A stretch of 64,000 nt of DNA from Neurospora crassa OR74A (Eukaryota > Ascomycota > Sordariomycetes > Sordariales > Sordariaceae), in NCBI RefSeq assembly GCF_000182925.2, contig NC_026502.1, positions 1,736,001 to 1,800,000 on the forward strand. Reading direction: 5' to 3'. A model generated the notes under the pieces. It saw only the letters and a program-made list of their open reading frames with translations, searched no databases and had not been told where the DNA came from. Positions 23,766 to 37,757 of the stretch are shown here, one piece after another (position 1 is the stretch's first letter; every line of letters begins with the position of its first letter). The position numbers and the translations under genes are program-made.

Positions 23766-24967
23766 CCTTCTTTCGAATCAATGGTGTGAGACTAATGTCT
23801 TCTAATTTAAGAGGCCTCATGGCAAATGAAGAAAGGTTCGATTACAAGAGGATACCCACTAGAGAGGTTTCTGTAGCGTTATTAAACCCTTAGCGTTATC
23901 CAATGTGGCTTCAAATGGAAGACAGTTCCTGATACTTATAAGAAAAGGGGGGAAAGAGCCAGAGACTTCAATACCATACAAAGGCTGAGAACTTTAGGCA
24001 TATAAATACCTTAGGAAGAGGTATAACTGACCCAAGACATGTGCGAAGATCTAGTCAAATAATCTGTGAACGGGCGTAGCATTCATTTCACGTCATTTGG
24101 TCTTTATGATCATCACTGCCCAAACATAGGCGCGAGTGTTTCTTTACCCATGTTGATAGATAGCCATGTTCTTCGGATTGAATACCTTGCGATGCATTCC
24201 CTATCCTATTCCCTTTTCCAGTTTTTGATTCACTCCGAGTTTCTATAACCACAAAGCTCCCAGCTTGTATCATATACAGAAACAAATCATTGACCCTGGA
24301 GTCCCCTATTATGTACAGAAAAAAAATGAATTGGTTAATCAACCGCCAGCCTTTTGTTTTTCTCCTATCTTCCTTCCATCCTCCCTCTCCTTCGAGGGAG
24401 AAGAGGAGAAAAGGAGACGTTCATTAGTGATTAGGTTCTCTTGAAACCCAAACCATCCTTTTCCCTCTTCCATATCATCATAAAACGATTGTATGCCTTG
24501 ATTCATGGTATCATAAACAGAAATTCCCCCCCAAAAAAACCTTCGAGCCATTAAACATAGCTGCCCGAACAAAGAGGGCAACAAGTGAAAGTGAAAAAAA
24601 AAAAAAAAAAAAAATTCCTCGTTTCCGGCATCATGGCCACAAGGAAACCTTTTTCCATCATCCGGTCAAACCGTCATCGTAGGCCCCTATGCACCTGCGA
24701 GTTGCAAAGTGGCAAGACTGCCCTCCAGCGCAGCGCATAAAGACTGCTACCGGGGCGGGCCTCAGATCAGTAGGACAGATGACGCCGTAACGATGAAGAG
24801 GTCGAAATAAACCCATTCAAGCTAGGCAGTGCATGAAAATGATGTCTGGCTTATCCTGGTAATGCAATTCCAAATGCATAACAAAAACGAAAACCAAATA
24901 AATGAGACGATGATGCCAAACCCAGCTCTCGCTCCGTTTCAAGCACCAGCCCAGCCAAGTCATTTGC

Positions 24968-26387
24968 TCATAGCCAGAAGGTGAAAAAGAGCATGACTCC
25001 AACCAAACCAGCGCTCATACCCGTCAACTCCTTGTTCATGGGAGCAGGGTTCTTGGTCGAGGTCGGCGAGGCGCTTCCAGCAGGCTGAGAAACCTCAGCT
25101 TCCTGGGTGGCGGCAGGCCTGGGCGCATTGGTGGTCAAAGTCTCGCCGATAGTGGGCAGAGCAACGTTGCCGTTTACCAGCCAGCCCTGCACGCCGGAAG
25201 TGGGGCAGGCTCTGGTAGAGACGTGCTTGGGATCGTAGTCGGACCTCTTGATACCGGTAGGGGTGATGGTGGCCCACTGGTTCTGGAGGTTGGTGAAATC
25301 GGGAAGGACGGGGGTAGGGGTGCCAGCTCGGGTGAAACCGCCCTCGATGTTGGCGCCGGTGGCGGTCGGCTCCAGCTTAGGACCGTACGAGATCAAGCCG
25401 TAGTGGTTCTCCTCCTCGATCCACTCGTAGATGAGTGCACCGCTCCAGTCGTTGACCATCTCGGGACCGAAGATGGCATTCTGGTCGCCAAATAGGCGGG
25501 GGCCTGGCACGTTGCAGCCGGTCTCCGAGAAGAAGATGGGAACGGGGAAGTCCTTGGCCATGCTCTGCAAGTTGGCATAGCCGGACTCGGCATACTTGGT
25601 GGGGTCGCACCATTCGTACGAGTTAAGGGCGAAGAAGTCGACGTTCTCGGAGGAGTTTCCGCCGCAGGTTAGATAGTCCTGCAACATTGGACGAAGTTCG
25701 GCTATGTCGGCGGCCGAGTAACCGATGGGGACCTTGCGATACTTCTTCTTGTCGCGGTAGGCCTTCATGTCACGAGTAGCAGCCTTGATGTAGGGAGCCG
25801 CCAGAGATTGGTCGGCCTGGATGATGATCTCGTTGCCGATGAAGAAGCCCAGAACGTTGTCGTACTTGATAAAGGCATCCATGACCTCGGCGTACCTATC
25901 ATGCTGGGTCTGGTTCCACCAAGGATCGTTCTGTAGGTGTCTGTTAGTATCAAGAGCTCCTTTTCGCGTATCAGGCAGAGACATACGGGCAAGATGTAGG
26001 TGTCAAAGGTGTCCAGATCGATCAATGGGTAGATGCCGGCCTTTTCGAACACGTCCATGCAGCCGTCGTGGTTTGCCGAGGGATCAACATGGTAGACACG
26101 GATCGAGTTTGCGCCGAGCTTCTCCATAAGGGCAGCATCGCGCTTGCACTGCTCAGTGTCGACCAAGGGGTCAGCTGGCGTCAGTTGGTAGGCAACTCCT
26201 GGGCCATTGTTAGCTGGAATCCACGATGGTTTGGAGGGACAACGAAGCATGGGAACAAAGAATATTTACCCTTGAGAAAGAACTGGTCGCCGTTGCTGGT
26301 GAAGAACTTATTTCCCACAGCTTCAATGGTGGGGAGGGCATGCGTGAGGCCGGCGCCGACCACGGCGGATAGGAATGATGCCTTCAT
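24968..26387 (-). CDS. GPI-anchored 1,3-beta-glucanosyltransferase, GH72 (Gel/Gas family)
   Basis: Three exons (26270-26387, 25987-26198, 24968-25930) encode 430 residues. The introns are 71 nt and 56 nt with GCTAAC and ACTAAC branch sites. Residues 1-18 are a secretion signal (MKASFLSAVVGAGLTHALP). The GH72 core follows: FFLKGVAYQ, GANSIRVYHVDP, IGNEI with the acid/base Glu144, and FFSETGCN with the nucleophile Glu246. The tail is Ser/Thr/Pro-rich and ends in a hydrophobic segment (GLVGVMLFFTFWL), a GPI-attachment signal. There is no Cys-rich X8/CBM43 module, so this is the shorter Gel subtype. The enzyme cuts and rejoins beta-1,3-glucan chains at the outer face of the plasma membrane to lengthen wall glucan. 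Neurospora has several gel genes; I do not assign which one. Confidence 0.94.
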
Positions 26388-28560
26388 AATGGATGTGACA
26401 CGGAAAAAGTACCCGTCCAAAAGATAAGTATCGACTGACAAACTAAACGATGGTTGGGGAAGAGGAAGAGGTAGAAAATAACTCTTTCACTTTTCCGTTC
26501 GTTCGCAGCGAGGAAGAGTGAGTGAGGGTTGGTTGGTGGGTCCAAACGACAAGTGAAGAGCGGCAAACGCTTTTCAGTTGGCAAATCTGACGGTTTCGTT
26601 GAAATGAGGTGGTGTTCCAGGGGAAGGTTCTTCCCGTCTCTTGCCCGAAGCTCTTCCTTGTTGTGCTCGACTCGCACTTGCCAAACTGAATTGGAAATTT
26701 GCGACAGCGAATGCGTGTGACGGATAGGTAGGTAGGTAACGAATGCTGGAAACAATGAATGGATGCTCCAGGTCCCTGTCCAATCTCCCAAATCTCCGTA
26801 TTACTGTAACGCACGGTCGATCTGTTGAAGTACCCGAGCTCTTGAAGAGAAAGAAAAGAGAAACGAGCGAGCGCGTGGTGAGCTTAAAAGATTGTACGGA
26901 ACATGAAGAATATGGGGAACGGCGTTGCGACAGGGTCCAGGAAGTCAAAGACCAAGAAGTGGAAGCAGGGAAAAGGCGAACAAGGTTTTGAGAGAGAAGG
27001 CTGGACAGGGGACCCACCCCCTATGTGCGTAGCGGTACTAAGATCCCCTAACGTCCAAGAATCTTTACCACTTTTCCACTTGAAGCGATCACCACGCGAA
27101 CAAGAGATCGGAGATGGCAGGCCCCTTGGACCAATCCCTATCCAAGCGTGGTTACACTAGTACAATACTAGTTGGATATATGGCGGACGGCCCAATTGAC
27201 CGACCACGCGGCAGAGAGTCGGCCGCCCATTTCTTGGTTATCTTTGCTAGTTTCGCCGCCTTCGCCGGTATCAGAAACCAAAAAGGAATGGGTGTTGCCG
27301 GTGAACCTTGGCAGAGACAACGGAAAAGTAAGGTAGCATTGGTTAGTTGGAGTCTATTGACCCCCTGTCATTGGCAGGATGCAACAAGCAACAACGACTG
27401 ATGGATTGATTCCGTGAGAGGTCGACCTCTGCAGACGCTCTGCAGCAGCACTGCAAGCACCAGGCTGCACAACCTGGCACCGTGGATGCAATGTCACCCC
27501 GCTAGAAGCTGTGGGCCGACCCGAATCCTGGTTGCTCCAATTGCGCCAATGGCCGATTGGCAGAGACCGAAGAGGGAAAATGCCGTGGCGGTAACTACAA
27601 TATTGAAATTCAGAAAATGCCTTGTCAGATAACGCCAACGCCAAACAGAAGCCAGCCAGCGCCGCCCGTGTGCCGTCTGCTTGTCTAGATGCGGCATCCT
27701 GGCAAACATTTTCTGCCAACAGACGAACAAGAGAACTACCCACGAGACTGGTCAGGTCAATCCAAGGTTTCCAGTCAAGCGCGACAAGAATGATGGAATA
27801 CTGCAAAGGTCAAGGGGGATTTGCAGAGAGACGGGAGACAAAGGAAAGGAAAGGAAGCCAAAAACCAAACCCCACGGACAACGAACCTCAATCCCCACCA
27901 CGGGGGGCCCCCAAACCCACAAACCTGGAAGTGGGTTCCTTAGGTCGTCCGTCCCTGAATTTGCAGGGAGAAAGCTTCAAGCTAACTGTCACAACCAGCC
28001 AACCACCGGTCTTATTGCCACTCCATCGCGCCTTTTCCCTTTTCGACTTTGGCTTGTGAAGGGGTCTGTCTCTTTTCACACCATTCAATATGTTCACGCG
28101 GTGGCGGTAGGCCAGGTCGTTCGGTGGGCTCGGCTCCGACTCTTTCTGCACCTCAGTACACTACACCTGGCATCTCTCCTTTTTTCTAGCATCAACTTAA
28201 GAAACTCCACCAGATGTACCTCACACCGACTGCCGTGAACATGTCATCAGATGCGAAACTCGGTTTGCTCGGTCATCGCGTTCGTCGTCCTCTTCTGGAA
28301 CCGGTCGTGTGTCGTGACCGAAGCTTCATTTCGACGCGTCGCAGTCCGTAGCCGTGATGCGATGATGAATGCCGGTAGTGTCATGTAAACACCCGTTGAC
28401 TGCACCAAAGAGAAGTTACACGGCGTTCGATGGGTCTGGACTCCTTGGGGCCTGAATGGATGGCAGACAATGCAATTGCCGCCGCTCACTGTGAGCAAGC
28501 AGTTCAATGGCCACTGCATCGATTCGAATCAGAAACGAAACGTTTCGTTTCGTCTTGAAG

Positions 28561-28590
28561 GGCTGGGGCTGGGGCTGGGGCTGGGGCTGG
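28561..28590. repeat. (GGGGCT)5 hexamer repeat
   Basis: Five tandem hexamers in non-coding DNA, starting within a GGCTGGGGCT block. The G-runs could form a G-quadruplex on the plus strand. Confidence 0.85.
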
Positions 28591-29384
28591 AGACACGCAA
28601 TTTGCATCGCTTACATGAACTTTTCTTTACTTTTGTTCAAGCTCAAACGGCCATCCATCCCTTGGCATTGCTTATTCCAACTCAAACCCTCGCCTGCCGC
28701 CTCGTCGCCCGGTCGCCGCCATCCAAGGGATCGAGAATGATGAATGTAAGCGAAGCCAGAAAAGTTTCAAAACTGAAATGCCTTGGAAAGCGAAAGCCTA
28801 GAAGGATCCTTCCTGTCCTCGCAAAGTTGTTTTCCATCGCTGGAATTAAGCGGCTGCTGCAACGCGGCGCTGCTAACCCAGGATTGTATTTAACCGGAGC
28901 GACGATGACGTTCTTTCGACGTCTTACCAACCTTCAGCCTGCCGACTTCTACTGCATAGTACAGTAACGTCTACAACAAACATCTCTCTCCCACACGGCA
29001 CCTTCGGCTTTTTTTTTTTTAATTATTTTTGGAGAGACTTGCGATGCTAACCCCTTTTCTCGGAATTATGCAACTTTGCAAACGTCATACATATCCCCTT
29101 CTGTTGCATGTTTCTCGTCTGCAACGTCGTCTTCATCCCCATCTCCATGATCTCCATCCCATACCGATCCCGGCCCCGCACCACACGTGCGTTGCAGCAC
29201 TGCGCTGCGCGGTTGCCGTCTTGCTTAGTTGCAACATGTCAAGTACACTACATACCTCCGACTACTGAGCTGCTGCTGCAGTGTACCTTGATTTGATGCA
29301 GTAAGAAGATCGGGTGGACGCACTGCATTGACGACCTATCTATCTGATTGATATCAAATGAATGTCCTCTCGTGCGTTCGACAC

Positions 29385-29414
29385 GGACAAGGACAAGGAC
29401 AAGGACAAGGACAA
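29385..29414. repeat. (GGACAA)5 hexamer repeat
   Basis: Five perfect hexamers followed by GACAAC variants. Confidence 0.85.
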
Positions 29415-29603
29415 CGACAACGAAGGGAAACGCCCATTCTTTTAACCGCCGTTCAACTTTGATGATGATGAATGGGAGAGTATTGCTGTGGTGAGGGGGG
29501 TGCTTTAGAATAGAACGGGAGTGCTCGCTCGGTTGTGTGCAACATCACTGACTGGAGCTTTCCAGCAGTCGTTTTACTAACTGCCAACCAGTTAGCCAGC
29601 CAA

Positions 29604-29632
29604 CCAGCCAGCCAGCCAGCCAGCCAGCCAGC
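29604..29632. repeat. (CCAG)7 microsatellite
   Basis: Perfect CCAG units, preceded by imperfect CCAACCAG units. Confidence 0.85.
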
Positions 29633-30776
29633 GGTACTAATCGGACCAGCCTCCAGCCCACGATGATGGACAGCTGCTGCTTCGTAATGTCCACAAATAA
29701 ATACTTTAACAACTAGTAACCTAGTAACCTAGCTAAGTATAACTTCAAGAGTAGGACTGGAGTGACTATGGTACAGAGGCCCCATATCCGGGCACCTGAG
29801 CGTGAGCGGGAATTCGTGCCGATGCACGCCAGGATCTATCTTGTCCGCTATGTATGCAAAAGATAAGATACGTAGGCGGTCCATACGAAACATACCTAGA
29901 GCCATGTAGGTAGGTTGAAAACTCCCTATGTGATTGGCGGCTGCGGAAGATGGAAGCCGAATCAAGTACATAGTAAAAATGATTGATGGAGGTAATAGTA
30001 TGTATGTACTTAGAAGCGTGGGGGATGATGAGGCTGGTTATGGCTTGCATATGCGGCAGCAGCGGAGATTGGCCTTCCTCAGAGCTGAATGGCTGAAGAA
30101 GATGGGATCTACCTACGACAACCTGTAAATGGTTTCAGGCTTTCGAGGTGAAATAGCCAAGAGATAAGATCTGCTTGTACTGTGTGTGTGTAGCAACTGC
30201 ACTAGTCAGACGGTCGATTACGCAGTTGACCAGACGAGTAGTACCAAGACAGTGCGTGCCATTGAACTCGAGAACGAAGTTGTCTTTGGAACTCGGAGAC
30301 ACCAGTCGGCCAATAAGGAAATATTATGAGAAGGACAGTACAATGCTGGTTGGATTGTCAACTGTGTATGCTGAGCAAGACATATATCAACTAATCCTGG
30401 TCGCCGCAATGGGACTTTCAAGTGTATTGAGTTCTCATCAAAAATAAACGAGTAGTATCTGATTTGATATATTCAATGCTAATTCTAAGCCCCCATTATC
30501 GAACACACGTCGACTTATTGTTGAAACACCTAGACAAGTTGACAGGTCTCGAGCTAAGAAACCAAACAGTATCGGACTATATAGCACCATTAACATCAAC
30601 AACGTTTTTCCTTGCTTAATATCCATTACCTATTCGTCCATCCACCTTTTCTTCCCCCCCGTTAGTTCCCTCCAGGTTACCACCACTTAATTCCAAGCAG
30701 GAACCCCAAAAAAGCGTCACCCCCGATCCGCCACTTCCATGTCTCACCCTCTATGACTTCGTTAAGCTCGTGAGGC

Positions 30777-32520
30777 TCATAAGAGAACTAGCTTTTTGCC
30801 TGTCGTGTCAGAACCAGCACCGTCACCACCACTACCGACACCGCGAGGATTTTCCGTACCCTTGTCCGTGGCCGCGGTAGGTTTCTTCTTCAACGTCCCC
30901 ATCATCCTCGAGCGGGGGCTCTGCTGGATGACAGCAGCTGCTGCTGCTGCTGCCTCAAGAGGGTGAGGGCGACTAGATGTTCCGCCAGGACCATGACCAC
31001 TACTACCTTGGCTCGTGGTTCTAATTCCCATAGGCAACGAAAGCCTCGCGGCCGACATGGACGATGGCACGGTAAGGAGTCGTTCGGAACCGCTAGCTCG
31101 GCTGTTGGTTCTTCTTTGTCTTGGTTGCCCATTCTTATGTTTAAGGCTGTACCTGTAACCACGACCTTGTAGGCTGTTCAAAAAGCCATGGAAAAAGCCA
31201 AGAGAGAAGGAAGAGGTCATAAACGAAAGGATGTGGAATGCGACCAGCGGGGAAGCCGGCGCAGAGCCAGAAGTGGAAAAGGAACAAGATCCTGAATCGG
31301 GAACGGGGTTGGAATATGCTAAGGTCGAAGTCGTTGCATTGGATCGAGGCTCAACATCCCTTATTTTATCAGGGTAGTTGTATGCTTCATTGCCTAGGTG
31401 CTGCGCTTGTTCCCTCTCTGCGACTTGGTCAGACCCGAAAGTAGGACTAACTTTATTATGAAACTCCGCCATAACAGGACAATTGTTGGGTTTTGCTAGA
31501 AAGCTATTGCTCGGTCTTATGGCTCCATGTGCCAATCCCTTGCTGTGCAGCCAGCAGATGGTGTCGACTGGGCAGTGGACTCGGTTCATCACGAGCCGCC
31601 TTTGTTGTCTTTTCCAAGATGTTTGACACAGGCTGGGTGATTTCCACTGCTCAAGATCAACTTCAAGGTCTGCTCCGTCGTAGCGGGAGTGAAAAGCATG
31701 TAGCTGTTTTCGCGACGTGTGTAGGTTGCGAAGTAACGGGTTAGGTGCTCGTTCTGTAGGTTGGGGGACTTGACAAGAGGAAGTTTTCCCTTGTCACAAC
31801 AGATGCGTATCCCGCCGTCCCTCCTTGTTCACCCAACTGTTGTTCCTTTGAGCCGATAAGAGGTATGCGTCGTCGAGTGAACAACATTGCAGGCGGCTGA
31901 TCTGAAAGTGCAACCGTATCCTCCACAGAAATCGGCTTTTCACCGGCAACCCCCTCCTCTTGGCCAAGGTCAAGTCCAGCTGTATGACCCGTAAACACTT
32001 GTTGGACACGTCGAAGGTTGCCCCTTCAATCCCAATTTCATGACTCTCTTTGCTACCGGATCCTGAAACCACCTCGACAGGTACCATTTCTTCCACGCCA
32101 AACTCCATATGATCTCCTTCCGTGATGTCCCTTGGCAAATACCGCCACTTCCTCTCAAGAATTTTCTCCACCAGATGCTCAACTTGTACTCCAAACCATC
32201 CCGTCAATGGCACCTCGGCCAGCCGTTTTCCCGACAATGGCAGTTGCAATCATCCCAGTCATCGTCAAGACAGCTTAGATATTTGTGATGGGACACCGAG
32301 GTTAAGCAGGATGAGGAAGATGCGCCGTGCTTGGAGCTCAATGCTTTTCCAGTGATCGTTGGCGCGGAGATGGTGTTGCGGAGCGAGATGGGAGATGAGA
32401 AAGTCGGGAGTGACGGTACGAGCGATTGTGCGTTCGGTGTAGAACATTGTTTGGTGTTGAAGGATGTCGTTCAGACAATGCCGAAGGTCCACCAGCTGAA
32501 CCCAGCATGTGGTTGATTTT
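30777..32520 (-). pseudogene. Decayed protein-kinase-like gene
   Basis: Read on the minus strand, pieces of one fungal kinase-like protein lie in the right order but in different frames. An N-terminal part near 32490-32270 contains ARRIFLILLNLGVPSQI. A glycine-loop-like part near 32140-32040 contains EEMVPVEVVSGSGSKE. A middle part (about 31780-31590) contains NLQNEHLTRYFATYTR and SYMLFTPATTEQTLKLIL. The catalytic-loop part (31592-31450) contains LHSKGLAHGAIRPSN, where active family members have HGDIKPSN-like sequence. A low-complexity tail runs to a stop at 30777. I count at least four frame changes and an internal stop, and I found no introns that would repair them. The catalytic Asp position reads Ala and DFG reads AEF, so even an intact ancestor may have been a pseudokinase. 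Only the last 271 codons remain an uninterrupted frame. Confidence 0.7.
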
Positions 32521-35791
<3,271 letters not shown>

Positions 35792-37757
35792 TTAAACTGA
35801 ATTAGTAGCGGCATCGCCATCCTTCCTGGGCACACTCGAAGGCTGGTGATCCTTCTCACCAACGGCGTGCTCAGAGTTGGTCTCATCACCGCTCTCGTCC
35901 TCGGCGGCGGGGGCTCTAGGCGCAAACGTGGGAGCGTAGGCAGACTTGGCGCGGATGCGGTGGCCATAGTACAGGAAGATGATGGGGATGGGCACGAGCG
36001 CGGCGGCAACACAACCAAGGAGAGTGGAAGCCCACTGGATACCCATGCCCTTGAACATGTAGGTGGAGAAGAGCGGGAAACCGGCACCGGCGAGCGAACG
36101 AAGGAAGGTGTTGCCAGCGATGGCGGAGGCAGCGAACATGAGGTAGGAGTCGACCAGGTAGTTAAGGGCCTGGAGGAAGATGGAGGCCAGACCAAAACCG
36201 GAGAGAATACCGGAGAGGGTGGGGACAATCCAGTGAACCTTGCCGCTGTAGCCAGACCAGCCGAACCAGAACAGACCGGCGGAAAAGGCAACACCGCCAG
36301 CAATGACGCTGGGGAGACGCCATTCGGGGATGGGGACACCGTTGTTGGCGTTGAGCTTGCGCATGTACCACGGCTGCTGCAGAAGGATGGTGACACCGGC
36401 GAGGATCTGACCCGTGATCATGCCGAAGAAAGTGAGGCCAGAAACACCAGGAGTCATGTGGTAGACACCCTGGAAGACAATAGGGTAGGCCGTCAGGAAG
36501 AGATACAGGATGCCGTAGATGAAGGCCATGTAGATGGAGAGGAGGGCGACGATGGGCTCTCCGAAAAGGAGACGCAGGGGACGCGAAAAGTTCTTCGATA
36601 CAAGCTCCTTGAAGTCAATCTCAATCTCCTCTTGCTTGGCGTGGATGCCCCAGTTGAGAGTGCGGCGGCGGAGCTCGGAGGCCTTCTTGACCAGGATCTG
36701 GGGAGGGTAGGTCTCGTGCATGAAGAGCAGGTCCAGGCCGAAGGCGAGGAAGGCCATGAAGGAGACAATGTACTCGGTCCAGCGCCAGCCAAGGTAAGAT
36801 GTCGAAATGAAGCCACCGATGAAGGGAGCCATCATAGGACCGGTGAAGACTGTCATGGAAAACAGGGTAATGGCGATACCTCTCGTCCTGTTGTCGAACA
36901 TGTCTGAGAAAACAGCAGCGACGACAGCCAGTGGGCAGGCGCCAAAGAAGCCACCGAAGAAGCGAGTGATGAGGATGGTTTGGAGATCCTTGGCGGTAGC
37001 CGTGGCGATACTGAAGATGGCCATACCAAACATGCCGATAACGATAGGAAGCTTACGGCCCTTCAATTCGGACAGAGGCGCCCATAGTGTAGGACCAAAC
37101 GCGAAACCCAGAACGTAGAAAGAGACACCGAGAATACCAACCGTCTGGTTGACGTGGTAGATCCTGGCAATGGAGCTGGTTGCCGAAGAGAAGATAGATG
37201 AACCGAACGCCGCAACAAGTGAAGTATATCCGAGCATAGCGGCACTCCAGAACCTGAGCGAGTCACGTTAATCTTTTAAATCCTGATAACTAGCCAGCCG
37301 GAGGTGTTTCAACTTACTTCTTCTTGAAAGGCCAGTTCATGGCGTGCAAGGGATCGTCGGGACCGTCAAACTCAACCACATACTCATCCGGGTCGGGCAG
37401 CTGGGGTGGGTAGGGCTTTCCGGCGCCGAAGGGCGGGAGAGGCTTTTCGGACCTCCTGCTCGTCCTGGTATTCCTGGTTCCTGACCTTCCCACAGTGCCG
37501 CTGTGCTGACTCCTCTGCGTCTGGATGCGACTAAGCTCGGTAGGGTGCCTCTCAAGATCGTGCTGTGTCGAAACACCGCTCATGCGTCTCGCTCTCCTTT
37601 GCCTCTCCTCGGAAGATGAAGTCGAAACCGACGACGTCGACATCACTCGCTCAACCTCATCGCTACGGCGAGCGAGAGACTCCTGACCGGCAAACTCCAT
37701 GGGCGAGGCGTCGATCTCGGCGGCCGCAATCTCGCGGTCGGCTTCGGTGAGGGGCAT
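35792..37757 (-). CDS. MFS drug/polyamine exporter, DHA1 (Tpo/Flr1-like) family
   Basis: Two exons (37318-37757 and 35792-37253) with a 64-nt intron (GTAAGT...CTCAG), 633 residues. A long hydrophilic N-terminus (about 150 residues, Ser/Arg-rich) ends in [17 protein letters not shown], the typical entry into TM1 of this group. Twelve hydrophobic helices follow in two sets of six, with a central cytosolic loop around [16 protein letters not shown]. Motif A is present as [11 protein letters not shown], and the antiporter-type stretch is [31 protein letters not shown] and a charged tail complete the family pattern. Expected role: proton-driven export of drugs, polyamines or toxic small molecules at the plasma membrane. 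The substrate cannot be told from sequence. Confidence 0.92.

Larger units (their letters stand above)
22910..24967. other. Convergent intergenic region with microsatellites
   Basis: About 2 kb between the 3' ends of the RE/RD-repeat gene and the GH72 gene. It holds (CAGA)6 at 23327-23350, (ATCT)7 at 23513-23540, A-rich and T-rich homopolymers (23462-23490, 23738-23765, 24594-24614), and no supported gene. Confidence 0.65.
26388..30776. other. Large intergenic region upstream of the GH72 gene
   Basis: 4.4 kb holding the GH72 promoter and the downstream side of the kinase relic. Visible items are a TAGGTAGGTAGGTA run (26725-26738), a GGGGCT hexamer tract (28561-28590), GGACAA hexamers (29385-29414), CCAG repeats (29604-29632) and a CTAGTAAC repeat (29713-29733). 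An ATG-started frame at 28470-28967 overlaps the hexamer tract and shows no domain. No gene is supported. Confidence 0.6.

Noticed and set aside
28470-28967. 165-codon plus-strand ATG frame
   Set aside because: It runs through a GGGGCT repeat and has low-complexity, non-protein-like composition.
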